Assembly: GCA_963801055.1 (NCBI GenBank)
Contig: CAWDDE010000001.1
Coordinates: 1-64,000, forward strand
DNA length: 64,000 bases
Source: DASUPK01 sp963801055
Lineage (GTDB): Bacteria; Actinomycetota; Thermoleophilia; Solirubrobacterales; 70-9
Direction: 5' to 3'
The position numbers and the translations under genes were made by a program. Below, piece by piece: positions 16,275-24,653 of the stretch (its first letter is position 1; the number at the start of each line of letters is the position of its first letter). Below the pieces are notes generated by a model, which saw only the letters and a program-made list of their open reading frames with translations, was not told the origin of the DNA and ran no database searches.

Positions 16275-17164
16275 GTCGCTTCGAGGACCCGGTGATCATC
16301 AGCTGCTCCATCTCGGGGGCGGTCGCGAACCGCGAGCAGTGCCCGGCGATCCCGTACACGCCGGAGGAGTACGCGGCGGAGGCGCGGCGCATCGTCGACG
16401 AGGGCGGCTCGCAGATCCACATCCACGCCCGCACCCCGGATGGCACGCCCTCCTACGAGATCGAGGACTTCCGGGCGATCACCGCGGCGATCCGGGCGGA
16501 GGCCGAGGACGTGATCATCAACTACTCGACCGGTGCGATCGGGGTCCCGATCGAGAAGAGGATCGCCTACCTGCGGGAGCTGCGTCCGGACGTCGCGGCC
16601 TTGAACATGAGCTCGATGAACTACGCGAAGTACTCGCGGCGGCGCAAGGACTTCGTCTTCAAGGCGGTCTTCGAAAACAGCTTCGACACGATCATCGAGT
16701 TCCTGACGGCGATGCGGGAGCTCGGCATCAAGCCTGAGCACGAGTGCTTCGACGCCGGCCACGTCGCCAACCTCGATCCGCTACTCGACATGGGGCTGTT
16801 GGAGGAGCCGTTGCAGATCTCGCTCGTGATGGGGGTCAACGGCGGCATCCGGCCGAACGCCCGCAACGTCGCCCTGATGTCCGAGCAGATCCCGGGCGGC
16901 CCCGAGGGCCCCAACCAGTGGCAGGTGATTGGCATCTCACGCGACCAGTGGAAGCTGCTCGGTGCGTCTCTGGTCATGGGCGGGAACGTCCGGGCCGGGC
17001 TGGAGGACAACTTCTACCTGCCGAGCGGCGAGATGGCGACCTCGAACGGCGAGCTGATCGCAAAGGCGCGGCAGATGGCCGAGGACGTCGGGAGGCGGGC
17101 CGCGACCGTCGCAGAGGCCCGCGAGCTGCTCGGCGTGCCGAGGCGAGAGGAGGCGCCGGCGTGA
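16271..17164 (+). CDS. BKACE family beta-keto acid cleavage enzyme (3-keto-5-aminohexanoate cleavage protein, DUF849)
   Basis: This 297-residue TIM-barrel enzyme of the BKACE family condenses a beta-keto acid with acetyl-CoA and releases acetoacetate plus a new acyl-CoA. It shows the zinc-binding H-I-H-A-R in Q-I-H-I-H-A-R-T, the N-Y-S-T-G segment, E-C-F-D-A-G-H and G-V-N-G-G-I. GTG start in a GTGA overlap with the carboxyltransferase. Placement between a carboxylase subunit and a CoA-transferase suggests breakdown of a branched or keto acid to acetoacetate and CoA esters. The exact beta-keto acid is unknown. Confidence 0.88.
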   Translation: MSRFEDPVIISCSISGAVANREQCPAIPYTPEEYAAEARRIVDEGGSQIHIHARTPDGTPSYEIEDFRAITAAIRAEAEDVIINYSTGAIGVPIEKRIAYLRELRPDVAALNMSSMNYAKYSRRRKDFVFKAVFENSFDTIIEFLTAMRELGIKPEHECFDAGHVANLDPLLDMGLLEEPLQISLVMGVNGGIRPNARNVALMSEQIPGGPEGPNQWQVIGISRDQWKLLGASLVMGGNVRAGLEDNFYLPSGEMATSNGELIAKARQMAEDVGRRAATVAEARELLGVPRREEAPA

Positions 17165-18399
17165 GCGACCGGCCGCTCTCCGACGTCAAGATCCTCGACC
17201 TCACCCGCCTTTTGCCCGGAGGCTTCTGCACCCTGCTGCTCGCCGATCTCGGCGCCGACGTGATCAAGGTCGAGGACACCGGCCAGGGCGACTACGTGCG
17301 CTGGGCGCCGCCGTACTACGGGTCCGAGGAGCAGACCCCGCTGGGAACCCGATCCGCGATCTACCTGGCGCTGAACCGCAACAAGCGCTCGGTCCGCCTG
17401 GATCTGAAGCAGGAAGCAGGGAGGCAGGCGCTGCTCAAGCTGGCGGATTCCGCCGACGTCCTGGTCGAAAGCTTCCGCCCCGGGGTTCTCGACAAGCTCG
17501 GCGTCGGCTACGAGGTCTTGCGGCAGGCCAACCCAGCGCTCGTCTACTGCCCGATCACTGGCTACGGCCAGAGCGGGCCAGCCCGCGACCGCGCCGGGCA
17601 CGACATGAACTACCTCGGGCTCAACGGCATTCTCGGGTTGACCGGGGAGGCCGGCGGCCCCCCGGTCCAGTCGGCGGCGCAGATCGCGGACCTGGGCGGA
17701 GGCGCGCTGATGGCGGCCGTCGGCATCCTCGCCGCGCTGCACGAGGCGCGCCGAAGCGGCGAAGGCCAGATCGTCGACATCTCGATGACCGACGGATCGC
17801 TCGCCTGGCTGGCGATGGAGGCGGGGCGCTACTTCGGCTCCGGCGAGGTGCCGAAGCGCGGCGCGGTCGTGCTCTCCGGCGGGATCATCTGTTACCGGCC
17901 CTATGAGGCCTCGGACGGGTGGGTGACCTGCGGGGCGCTCGAGCCGAAGTTCTGGGCGGCCTTCTGCCGCGGAGTCGGGCGCGAGGACCTGATCGAGCAC
18001 CAGTTCGCCAAGCCCGGGTCCGAAGCCCACCGCGCGGTCGAGGAGATCTTCAAGACCAAGACCCGCGACGAGTGGCGCGCGTTCAACGACCAGCACGACG
18101 CGATGATCGAGCCGGTCCTCGACCTCGATGAGGCCCTCGAATCGAAGCTGGTCAGAGAGCGGGAGATGACCGTCACCTACGAGCAGCCCGAATTCGGTGA
18201 GATCAGGCAGCTCGGTTTCCCGATCAAGTTCTCGCGGACCCCGGCGGGCATCGACCGGCCCGCGCCCGCGCTGGGCGAGCACACGATGGAGGTGCTGACG
18301 GAGGCCGGCTACTCGAAGCAGGACGTCCGCGACCTGGAGGAGTCCGGGGCGGCCAAGGGCCGCGCCGCCGCTTCGCGGCAGGAGCAGTTCCTGGCATGA
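17161..18399 (+). CDS. CaiB/BaiF (family III) CoA-transferase
   Basis: This 412-residue CoA-transferase has the family III start (I-L-D-L-T-R-L-L-P-G), G-A-D-V-I-K-V-E, N-K-R-S-V-R-L-D-L and V-E-S-F-R-P-G-V. The catalytic Asp lies in A-G-H-D-M-N-Y-L, followed by Q-I-A-D-L-G-G-G. These enzymes move CoA between carboxylates, and close relatives also include alpha-methylacyl-CoA racemases, so racemase activity cannot be excluded. GTGA overlap on the 5' side and ATGA overlap with the MerR gene on the 3' side show tight translational coupling. Confidence 0.9.
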   Translation: MSDRPLSDVKILDLTRLLPGGFCTLLLADLGADVIKVEDTGQGDYVRWAPPYYGSEEQTPLGTRSAIYLALNRNKRSVRLDLKQEAGRQALLKLADSADVLVESFRPGVLDKLGVGYEVLRQANPALVYCPITGYGQSGPARDRAGHDMNYLGLNGILGLTGEAGGPPVQSAAQIADLGGGALMAAVGILAALHEARRSGEGQIVDISMTDGSLAWLAMEAGRYFGSGEVPKRGAVVLSGGIICYRPYEASDGWVTCGALEPKFWAAFCRGVGREDLIEHQFAKPGSEAHRAVEEIFKTKTRDEWRAFNDQHDAMIEPVLDLDEALESKLVREREMTVTYEQPEFGEIRQLGFPIKFSRTPAGIDRPAPALGEHTMEVLTEAGYSKQDVRDLEESGAAKGRAAASRQEQFLA

Positions 18400-19142
18400 G
18401 CGCGGCGAAGGCGAAGCAGGCAAGCGCAAGCGACGAAATGCTCCGCATGGGCGAGCTGGCGCGCGCGTCTGGCGTCTCCGCGGCGACGATCAAGCACTAC
18501 CTGCGCGAGGGACTCCTGCCGGAGCCGGTCAAGACCTCGCGCAACATGGCCTACTACCCGGCCGACTTCATCGAGCGGATCCGGATGATCAAGCAGCTCC
18601 AGGAGGAGCGCTATATGCCGCTGCGCGTGATCAAGGACCTGCTCGACGAGGATCCGGACCGTGCAAGGGCCCTGATCGAGCTCGGCGACAGGCTGCTCGA
18701 GCACGCGCTGGCCGGCGAGAGCGCACGGGTCAGCGCGGCCGAGGTCCGCAACCGCTACGACGTCCCCCAGGACGTGCTCGACAGGCTCGCCGAACTCGAG
18801 GTGCTGACGCCCGACGACGACGGCTACTCGCCGAGCGACGTCCGGATCGTCGAGGCGATCAGTCGCTTCCGTGCCGGCGGCTACGAGGAGCGGATCGGTT
18901 TCACGGTCTACGACACCCTGCGCTACAAGCAGTCGATGGCTGACCTCGTCAGGCAGGAAGTCGACGTGCTAATGGAGCGACTCGCAGGCGAGATGGACCC
19001 CGACGAGGCGATGGCCCTGATCGAAGCGGGGACACAGCCACTCAACGACCTGATCGCGGCGATGCACACCAAGGCCCTGGTGGGCGAGCTGGAGCGTCGT
19101 CGCGCCCCCGGCCAGGACGGCGGCGGGAGCGGCCGCGACTAG
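18396..19142 (+). CDS. MerR family transcriptional regulator
   Basis: This 248-residue protein begins, after about 15 residues, with a MerR winged-helix domain: M-G-E-L-A-R-A-S-G-V-S-A-A-T-I-K-H-Y-L-R-E-G-L-L-P. A long C-terminal helical part of about 170 residues follows, with no metal-binding cysteines. It is therefore likely to sense a metabolite such as an acyl-CoA rather than a metal. It is the last gene of the crotonase-carboxylase-BKACE-CoA-transferase operon and probably controls it through sites in the 13.7 kb promoter region. Confidence 0.88.
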   Translation: MSAAKAKQASASDEMLRMGELARASGVSAATIKHYLREGLLPEPVKTSRNMAYYPADFIERIRMIKQLQEERYMPLRVIKDLLDEDPDRARALIELGDRLLEHALAGESARVSAAEVRNRYDVPQDVLDRLAELEVLTPDDDGYSPSDVRIVEAISRFRAGGYEERIGFTVYDTLRYKQSMADLVRQEVDVLMERLAGEMDPDEAMALIEAGTQPLNDLIAAMHTKALVGELERRRAPGQDGGGSGRD

Positions 19143-19148
19143 CTCGCG

Positions 19149-19754
19149 GTGGCGCAGCTCGCGATCTGGCTGCTGATCGGGTTCGGTGTGCTCGCCTTCG
19201 GCGTGCGGGTTGCGATCCAGTTGGGTCGCACCGGGAAGACTGGGCTGATCGGCTTCCGCGAGGGCGCGGGTCCTGTGGACTGGCTCAGCGGGATCTTCTT
19301 CGTCGGCGGGATGGCCATGGGGGTCGCCTCGCCGATCCTTGTTCTGAGCGACGTCCTTGATCCGATCTCGGGGCTCGACGTCGACGGCCTGCACGCGATC
19401 GGCATCGTCCTCGCGGCCGCGGGCGGCCTCGCCGTCTTCGCTGCCCAGCTCGGCATGGGGGAGTCCTGGCGGATCGGCGTGAGCGAGGAGGAGAGAACCG
19501 ACCTGATCACCGGCGGCTGGTTCTCACTATGCCGCAACCCGATCTACACCTGGATGATCGTCGGCTGGTCGGGAATCGCGCTGATGGTGCCGACCTGGCT
19601 AGCGATCGCCGCCGTCGCGACCATCGCCGTCGGTCTCGAGTTCCAGGTGCGCTTCGTCGAGGAGCCCTACCTGCAGCGGGCGCACGGCGAGGCCTACCGC
19701 GCCTACGCCGCGCGCGTCGGCCGCTTCCTGCCGCGCATCGGGCGACTCAGTTAG
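19149..19754 (+). CDS. Isoprenylcysteine/phospholipid methyltransferase-like membrane protein
   Basis: This 201-residue protein has about five hydrophobic helices and the C-terminal signature of ICMT/PEMT-type membrane methyltransferases: L-I-T-G-G-W-F-S-L-C-R-N-P-I-Y followed by E-E-P-Y-L-Q-R-A-H-G-E-A-Y-R-A-Y. The R-N-P-x-Y and E-E motifs bind S-adenosylmethionine. Bacterial members methylate lipids or small isoprenoid acids; the substrate is unknown. GTG start 6 bp after the MerR stop. It ends in a 4-bp tail-to-tail overlap with the next gene. Confidence 0.8.
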   Translation: MAQLAIWLLIGFGVLAFGVRVAIQLGRTGKTGLIGFREGAGPVDWLSGIFFVGGMAMGVASPILVLSDVLDPISGLDVDGLHAIGIVLAAAGGLAVFAAQLGMGESWRIGVSEEERTDLITGGWFSLCRNPIYTWMIVGWSGIALMVPTWLAIAAVATIAVGLEFQVRFVEEPYLQRAHGEAYRAYAARVGRFLPRIGRLS

Positions 19755-20728
19755 CCGGCTTCGAGCAGGCCCATTGCGTCGAGCGTCTTGCGGACGCCGT
19801 CGGGGAGCGGGGTGGTCTGCCAGCCGAGCTCGCTCTGCGCCTTGGAGGAATCGGGGTGGCCCTGCCAGAGGAAGTAGCTGAGCTGTCCGCGGGGGAGCAG
19901 CGGCGGGCGCCGGATGACGCGCGAGACCGCCTCCCCGACTGCGGCCGCCGCACGCGCCACCGGAACCGGCATCACCGGCGGGACGCGCCCCCGGCCGGCA
20001 ACGTCGCGCACCGTCTCGGCGATCTCGCGGAAGCTGGCGTAGCCGTCGGCCAGGATGTAGCGCTCGCCATCGCGGCCGTGATCGGCGGCGAGCAGGTGAC
20101 CCGCGGCGACACCTTCGGCGAAGGCGTAGCCGGTGCCGCCGGGTGGCACCGCGGGCAGTCGCTTGCGTACAACCGGCTCGAAGAGGCCGTTCTCGAACGA
20201 CGGTGTGGGTGAGGGGGTCGGGCCGTAGACGCCGGAGGGATTGAGGATCACCACCTCCATCGCGTCTCTCTCCGCCAGGACCAGCTCCTCTGCGCGCTGC
20301 TTGGAGCGCTCATAAGCCGTGCCCTTCGGATAACCCGCCAGCGTCGTCTCGTCGAAGCGCTCGCCTTTGTCCGCGTGGAAGACATCGTGCGTCGAGGTGT
20401 GGATGAAGCGCCGCACGCCCGCCCGCTTGGCGGCTTTCGCCAGCTCCCGGCTCCCGATCGCGTTCACTCGCTCGAAGATCGCCTCGTCGCGGACCCATTG
20501 CTCGGGCATCCCCATCGAGTTGAAGACCACCTCGCAGCCCTCCACGGCGGCGGCCAGGCTGCGGGGGTCGGTGGCGTCGCCGCGAAGCGGCTCGATGCTG
20601 GCGGGGAGGATGCTCGCGGCCTGGTTCGGGTCCCTGACGAGGGCGCGCACCTGGTCGCCCCGGTCGAGCAGGGCAGACGCGATCGCGTAGCCGACCTTGC
20701 CAGTGGCCCCCGTTACCAGGACCCGCAT
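19751..20728 (-). CDS. NAD-dependent epimerase/dehydratase family protein
   Basis: This 325-residue extended SDR has V-T-G-A-T-G-K-V-G-Y at the N-terminus, D-A-T-D after beta 3, H-T-S-T-H-D-V (catalytic Ser/Thr) and Y-E-R-S-K-Q-R-A-E (the Y-x-x-x-K site), then N-P-S-G-V-Y-G-P. These features fit the dihydroflavonol-reductase/3-beta-hydroxysteroid-dehydrogenase group. The substrate is unknown. It is divergent from the nitrilase-TetR operon across a TetR-type palindrome. Confidence 0.85.
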   Translation of the reverse strand: MRVLVTGATGKVGYAIASALLDRGDQVRALVRDPNQAASILPASIEPLRGDATDPRSLAAAVEGCEVVFNSMGMPEQWVRDEAIFERVNAIGSRELAKAAKRAGVRRFIHTSTHDVFHADKGERFDETTLAGYPKGTAYERSKQRAEELVLAERDAMEVVILNPSGVYGPTPSPTPSFENGLFEPVVRKRLPAVPPGGTGYAFAEGVAAGHLLAADHGRDGERYILADGYASFREIAETVRDVAGRGRVPPVMPVPVARAAAAVGEAVSRVIRRPPLLPRGQLSYFLWQGHPDSSKAQSELGWQTTPLPDGVRKTLDAMGLLEAG

Positions 20729-20841
20729 CGGCGCATCCTATGCGGGCCTCTGAGGCCCCGATCCTCCGTGCGAGACTCGAACGCGGATCGCGTGCGTGGC
20801 AGCAGCCTTCTGAGCATCTCCGGTCCGCTTACCCGCTAGAT

Positions 20842-20855
20842 TGACTGGTCAGTCA
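20842..20855. promoter_or_regulatory. TetR-type operator TGACTG-GT-CAGTCA
   Basis: This is a perfect 6+2+6 palindrome in the 173-bp gap between a divergent epimerase gene and the nitrilase-TetR-hydrolase operon. The TetR gene two positions downstream is the obvious candidate to bind it and regulate its own operon. Confidence 0.6.
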
Positions 20856-20901
20856 GCCGAACTCGGATGCTCGAGCAAGACCGGGCCGCGCCCCGGGAAA
20901 G

Positions 20902-21780
20902 ATGCGCGCCGCCGCCGTACAACTCAACTCCACGGACGAGTATGACCGCAACCTGGAGGCTGCCGGGAGACTCGTGCGCGACGCCGCGGCCGACGGCGCC
21001 GAGCTCGTCGTCCTCCCCGAGAAGTGGACGGTACTTGGCTCGCCCGATGCACTTCGTTCCTCCGCCGAGCCACTCGACGGCCCCGCGCTCACGGCCGCGT
21101 CCGAGTGGGCGCGAGAACTCGGGATCTTCCTGGTCGCCGGCAGCGTGCCCGAGGTCGTCCGTGGCCAGGACAAGCTCGCGAACACCTCGGTCATGTTCGG
21201 CCCGGGCGGCGAGCGGCGCGCCGTCTACCGCAAGATCCACTTGTTCGACGTCGACGTCGGCGACGTGGCCTACCGCGAGTCGGCCATCGAGCAGGCCGGT
21301 GGCGAGATCGCGCTCGGCGACGCCGACGGGGTGCAGGTCGGGCTGACCATCTGTTACGACCTCCGCTTCCCCGAGCTCTACCGGATCCTCGCACTGCGCG
21401 GCGCTCGGGTGATCACAGTCCCCTCCGCCTTTACTGAGCGCACCGGGCGAGACCACTGGGAGGTGCTGATCCGCGCGAGAGCTATCGAGGACCAGGTCTT
21501 CATCGTCGCGGCGGGCCAGATTGGATCTGCGCCGCCGCACTACCGGAGCTACGGGCGATCGATGATCGTCGACCCCTGGGGCGTGGTCCTGGCTCAGGCC
21601 GCCGACAGGGAGGGCTTCGTCGCCGCCGACCTCGACTTCACCATCCAGGACGACGTGCGGAGCAGCCTGCCCTCGCTGCGCCACCGCCGCCCAGAGACAT
21701 ACCGCTGGCCCGAGGATGACCGCGGAGATGCGGTCCGGGCAACCATCGCCGAGCCCGCCACGGCGGAAGGACCGCCCTGA
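20902..21780 (+). CDS. Carbon-nitrogen hydrolase (nitrilase superfamily amidase)
   Basis: This 292-residue nitrilase-fold enzyme has a complete catalytic triad: Glu in V-L-P-E-K-W, Lys in Y-R-K-I-H-L-F-D and Cys in T-I-C-Y-D-L-R-F-P-E-L. The E-K-W and D-L-R-F-P-E-L forms are those of omega-amidase/Nit-type branches, which hydrolyse short amides such as alpha-ketoglutaramate or deaminated glutathione. It is cytosolic. The start is the first ATG after the TetR operator. The stop is shared with the TetR start (TGATG). Confidence 0.88.
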   Translation: MRAAAVQLNSTDEYDRNLEAAGRLVRDAAADGAELVVLPEKWTVLGSPDALRSSAEPLDGPALTAASEWARELGIFLVAGSVPEVVRGQDKLANTSVMFGPGGERRAVYRKIHLFDVDVGDVAYRESAIEQAGGEIALGDADGVQVGLTICYDLRFPELYRILALRGARVITVPSAFTERTGRDHWEVLIRARAIEDQVFIVAAGQIGSAPPHYRSYGRSMIVDPWGVVLAQAADREGFVAADLDFTIQDDVRSSLPSLRHRRPETYRWPEDDRGDAVRATIAEPATAEGPP

Positions 21781-22403
21781 TGGCCCAAGCCCCCGCCCCC
21801 GACAAGCGCCGTGCGATCCTCGACGCGGCGATCACGGTCTTCGCACGCCAGGGCTTCCACAGCGCTCGCGTTTCCGATGTGGCGGCCGAGGCGGGCGTCG
21901 CCTACGGGCTCGTCTACCACTACTTCAACTCGAAGGACCAGATGCTCAACGAGCTCTTCTCGGAGCGCTGGGCGCTTCTGGTCGAGGCGAGCAAGGAGAT
22001 CCGGCGCGGCGACGCCTCGCCGCGGGACAAGCTGGCCGGCGTCGCCAATTTCATCATCGAGTCCTACCGCCACGAACCCGAGTTGATGAAGGTGATCATC
22101 GTCGAGGTCACGCGGGCGGCCAATTCCTTCGGCCGAACCCACCTGCCCGAAATCCGACAGGCCTACGACCTGGTCGCGGAGATCGTCTCGGACGCCCAGC
22201 AGACGGGTGAGTTCCGGGACGGTGTCGACCCCAACTTCGCGGCCATGGTCTTCTACGGCGCGATCGAGCAGCTTCTCACCGGCTGGATCTTCGGCTCTAT
22301 CCCCGGGACCGACGCGGACTTCCAGCGCGCCAAGCAGCTGGTGATCGAGACCATCTGCGACGGCCTCGAGCCGCGGCCGGTCAGCGACGCGGTGGCCGGC
22401 TAG
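21780..22403 (+). CDS. TetR family transcriptional regulator
   Basis: This 207-residue regulator has an N-terminal helix-turn-helix: R-R-A-I-L-D-A-A-I-T-V-F-A-R-Q-G-F, then V-S-D-V-A-A-E-A-G-V-A-Y-G-L-V-Y-H-Y-F-N-S-K. The C-terminal ligand domain resembles that of fatty-acid-responsive FadR-like TetR proteins, which suggests an acyl-CoA-type ligand (inference). It is coupled to the nitrilase gene and followed after 10 bp by an alpha/beta hydrolase. Confidence 0.92.
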   Translation: MAQAPAPDKRRAILDAAITVFARQGFHSARVSDVAAEAGVAYGLVYHYFNSKDQMLNELFSERWALLVEASKEIRRGDASPRDKLAGVANFIIESYRHEPELMKVIIVEVTRAANSFGRTHLPEIRQAYDLVAEIVSDAQQTGEFRDGVDPNFAAMVFYGAIEQLLTGWIFGSIPGTDADFQRAKQLVIETICDGLEPRPVSDAVAG

Positions 22404-22413
22404 CGCGCACCGT

Positions 22414-23694
22414 ATGTGGGAAGGGCTCGCCAGGACGGAGCGACAGGACCGGGTCCTGCACGGCGCCGCCAAGCTCGCCAACCTGCTCCTCGGCATCATC
22501 CTGCTGCCGCTCTGGCTGTTCGGCCAGCTGATCGGCGGCCGCGTGCGGGACTTCCTCAGGGGTCTGGAGCGCCGCGGCAGGAGGCCGCTGCCCGTCCCGC
22601 CCGTGCGCGAGCGCACCATGGATGCCCTAATGGTCGATCTCCACGCGATTCCCCAACAGCTGCGCCACTCCAACTTCGCCGAGCTTCGTCGCGGCTTCGC
22701 CGACATCTCCAATTTCGTTGTGGCCCAGCATCGCGAGGGCGCGGTGATCGGCTACCGCTACCCGGGGCAGTTCACGGACCACATCGTCGAGGGGGCGGAT
22801 GGAGAGCGGATCGCCGCCTCGATCGCCCTGCAGGAAGCCGCCCGACCGGCCCTGATCGTGGTCCACGGGCTGTTCACGTCGAGCCGCTTCGACTACGTCC
22901 GGCAGATCGGGGTGCGCGCCTTCTACGAATGGGGGTTCAACGTCGCGGCCCTCGACCTGCGCAGCTTCGGCATGACCGAGCTGACGAGCCCGGCGCCCTC
23001 GACGGCGGGCTGGAAGGAGGGTCTGGACATCCTCTCCCTGGCCGCCTACATGAAGGAGCTGGGCTCGACCAGCGTTGGCGCGCTCGGCATCTCGCTCGGC
23101 GGCAGCTCTGTGCTGAACGCCTGCGACCAGGAGGCCACTACGACCGACCTCGACGGCGGGATCCTCGCAGTCTCGCCGCCGGCGGTGCCCAAGGACGCCT
23201 GGGCGCGCCTCTCCGAGGACGTCCCGCGGGACCACCCCCGCTACCTGCTCCATCGCGCGTTCGAGGCGGCGCTGATTTCAAGGGTGCGCTCGGGTCGCTG
23301 GCCGCCGGAGGCCGAGAACATGGATCGAGTGATGGAGTACGTCTCGGCGCCCTTCTACGGCGTCAGCGCCGAGGAGATCTGGACCCACGCTCGCGGTATC
23401 GACCGCGTCCCGAACGCGAGGGTTCCGCTGCTCATCCTGCACCCCGAGGACGACTACATCGTCAAGGTGGGGCAGGGACAGATGCTGGCCCAGGCGGCGG
23501 AGGGCAACGACCTGGTCCGAGTTTGGGTCCTGCCCGCCGGATCGCACGGGCTGCTCGAGGCCGCTGATCCGCGCTGGACCCATGCCGTCTACCGGACCTT
23601 CTTCGAGCGGTGGGCCATCTATGCCGAGCGCACCGTCGGGCAACCAACCCGCCGAGGCCCCGAGTTGGTTTACTCCACGCAAGAGCCCGGGTAG
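22414..23694 (+). CDS. Alpha/beta hydrolase with an N-terminal membrane anchor
   Basis: This 426-residue protein has a hydrophobic helix at about residues 21-41 followed by arginine-rich sequence, which suggests membrane anchoring. The hydrolase core starts with L-I-V-V-H-G-L-F and has the nucleophile elbow G-I-S-L-G-G-S. It ends with L-L-I-L-H-P-E-D-D-Y-I (acid) and P-A-G-S-H-G-L-L (His). The substrate is unknown; esterase or lipase activity on lipid substrates is plausible. It is third in the nitrilase-TetR operon. Confidence 0.8.
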   Translation: MWEGLARTERQDRVLHGAAKLANLLLGIILLPLWLFGQLIGGRVRDFLRGLERRGRRPLPVPPVRERTMDALMVDLHAIPQQLRHSNFAELRRGFADISNFVVAQHREGAVIGYRYPGQFTDHIVEGADGERIAASIALQEAARPALIVVHGLFTSSRFDYVRQIGVRAFYEWGFNVAALDLRSFGMTELTSPAPSTAGWKEGLDILSLAAYMKELGSTSVGALGISLGGSSVLNACDQEATTTDLDGGILAVSPPAVPKDAWARLSEDVPRDHPRYLLHRAFEAALISRVRSGRWPPEAENMDRVMEYVSAPFYGVSAEEIWTHARGIDRVPNARVPLLILHPEDDYIVKVGQGQMLAQAAEGNDLVRVWVLPAGSHGLLEAADPRWTHAVYRTFFERWAIYAERTVGQPTRRGPELVYSTQEPG

Positions 23695-23723
23695 CGCGAG
23701 ACCGTCGGGCTAGGAGGGCAAGC

Positions 23724-23858
23724 ATGCAGAGCGAAATCGTGAGGCGACTTGTCTGGGCCGGGCTCCTGGCGGGCACGGGTGCGCTCGCCACCGTCGCCGC
23801 ACACCGGCTCTCCGAAGCGATCTGGCGGCGAGTGTTCAACGAGGATCCGCCCGAGTGA
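23724..23858 (+). CDS. Small single-helix membrane protein
   Basis: A 44-residue protein with a TAGGAGGG ribosome site 6 bp before its ATG. One transmembrane helix (W-A-G-L-L-A-G-T-G-A-L-A-T-V-A-A) lies between charged ends. The GTGA overlap with the next gene shows it is translated with the holin-like protein. It resembles small proteins often found before phage-holin-family genes in actinobacteria. Function unknown. Confidence 0.65.
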   Translation: MQSEIVRRLVWAGLLAGTGALATVAAHRLSEAIWRRVFNEDPPE

Positions 23859-24358
23859 CGGACGGCGAGCGCACACCAGCTTCCGCGCCAGGCGAGCCCG
23901 TGGAGCCGAAGCCGCAACACGCCGAAGCGGCTGGGGACGGCGCCAAGGCACCTGAGGAGATGAGCGTCGGGGAGCTCGTCTTCGAGGTCTCCGACCGCGC
24001 CTCGGTCCTGATTCGCGAGGAGGTCGAGCTCGCCAAGACGGAGGTCACCGAGAAGTTCAACAGCCTGCTGCGGGGCTCGGTTGCCGGTCTCGCGGCGGGG
24101 GTCTTCGTCCTCCTCGCCCTGATCCTCCTCATGCACGGCGTCGCCTGGCTGCTCAACGACCTCGTCTTCAACGACTTCTGGGCCGGTTTCTTCGTTGAGG
24201 CCGGGCTCTTCCTGCTGATCGGGGCCGCCGCCGGCCTGTTCGCCTGGCGGTCGTTCAAGCGGGGAGCGCCGCCGACCCCGGATATGGCGATGGAGGAAGC
24301 CAAGGAGATCAGGGCAGCCTTCGACGGAGGAAACGAACAGGAGGAGGACCATGATTAA
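23855..24358 (+). CDS. Phage holin family/DUF1469-type membrane protein
   Basis: This 167-residue protein starts with a charged, Pro/Ala-rich segment of about 35 residues, then an amphipathic helix (V-S-D-R-A-S-V-L-I-R-E-E-V-E-L-A-K-T-E). Two transmembrane hairpin helices and a charged tail follow. This layout is that of the putative actinobacteriophage holin/superfamily III group, which in chromosomes is not phage-linked and may act in envelope organisation. GTG start. Its end overlaps the DUF3618 gene by 8 bp. Confidence 0.8.
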   Translation: MTDGERTPASAPGEPVEPKPQHAEAAGDGAKAPEEMSVGELVFEVSDRASVLIREEVELAKTEVTEKFNSLLRGSVAGLAAGVFVLLALILLMHGVAWLLNDLVFNDFWAGFFVEAGLFLLIGAAAGLFAWRSFKRGAPPTPDMAMEEAKEIRAAFDGGNEQEEDHD

Positions 24359-24653
24359 TCGGGTTGCGCTGTCGCGCACCCTCGCCACGACCGCGGGCCG
24401 GACGGTTTCCACCCGAGGCGACGGGCGCTGGACCCCGCCGCCGCCGGGGAGCCGCTCAGCCGAGCAGATCCGGCAGGACATCGTCCAGCAGCGCCAGGAG
24501 CTCTCTCGCTCGGTAGACGCGCTGCGGAGCCGCTGGCTACAGGTGACCGACGTCAAGCGTCAGATCAGCGAGCACCGCACCGAGCTCGCAGTCGGGGCGG
24601 CGGTCGTCGGCTTCCTCGTCGGCGGCGTGATCGCGCTCAGGAGACGGCGCTGA
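24351..24653 (+). CDS. DUF3618 family protein
   Basis: This 100-residue protein carries the DUF3618 signature R-S-A-E-Q-I-R-Q-D-I-V-Q-Q-R-Q-E-L-S-R-S-V-D near the middle and one C-terminal transmembrane helix ending in an Arg cluster. The family commonly accompanies holin-like membrane proteins in actinobacteria; function unknown. Its last 17 bp overlap the 3' end of the opposite-strand arsenate reductase gene. Confidence 0.8.
   Translation: MINRVALSRTLATTAGRTVSTRGDGRWTPPPPGSRSAEQIRQDIVQQRQELSRSVDALRSRWLQVTDVKRQISEHRTELAVGAAVVGFLVGGVIALRRRR

Noticed and set aside
23855..24653. Holin-like gene as a sign of a prophage
   Set aside because: No capsid, terminase, lysin, integrase or attachment repeats. 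The gene sits with DUF3618 as in many non-phage actinobacterial loci.
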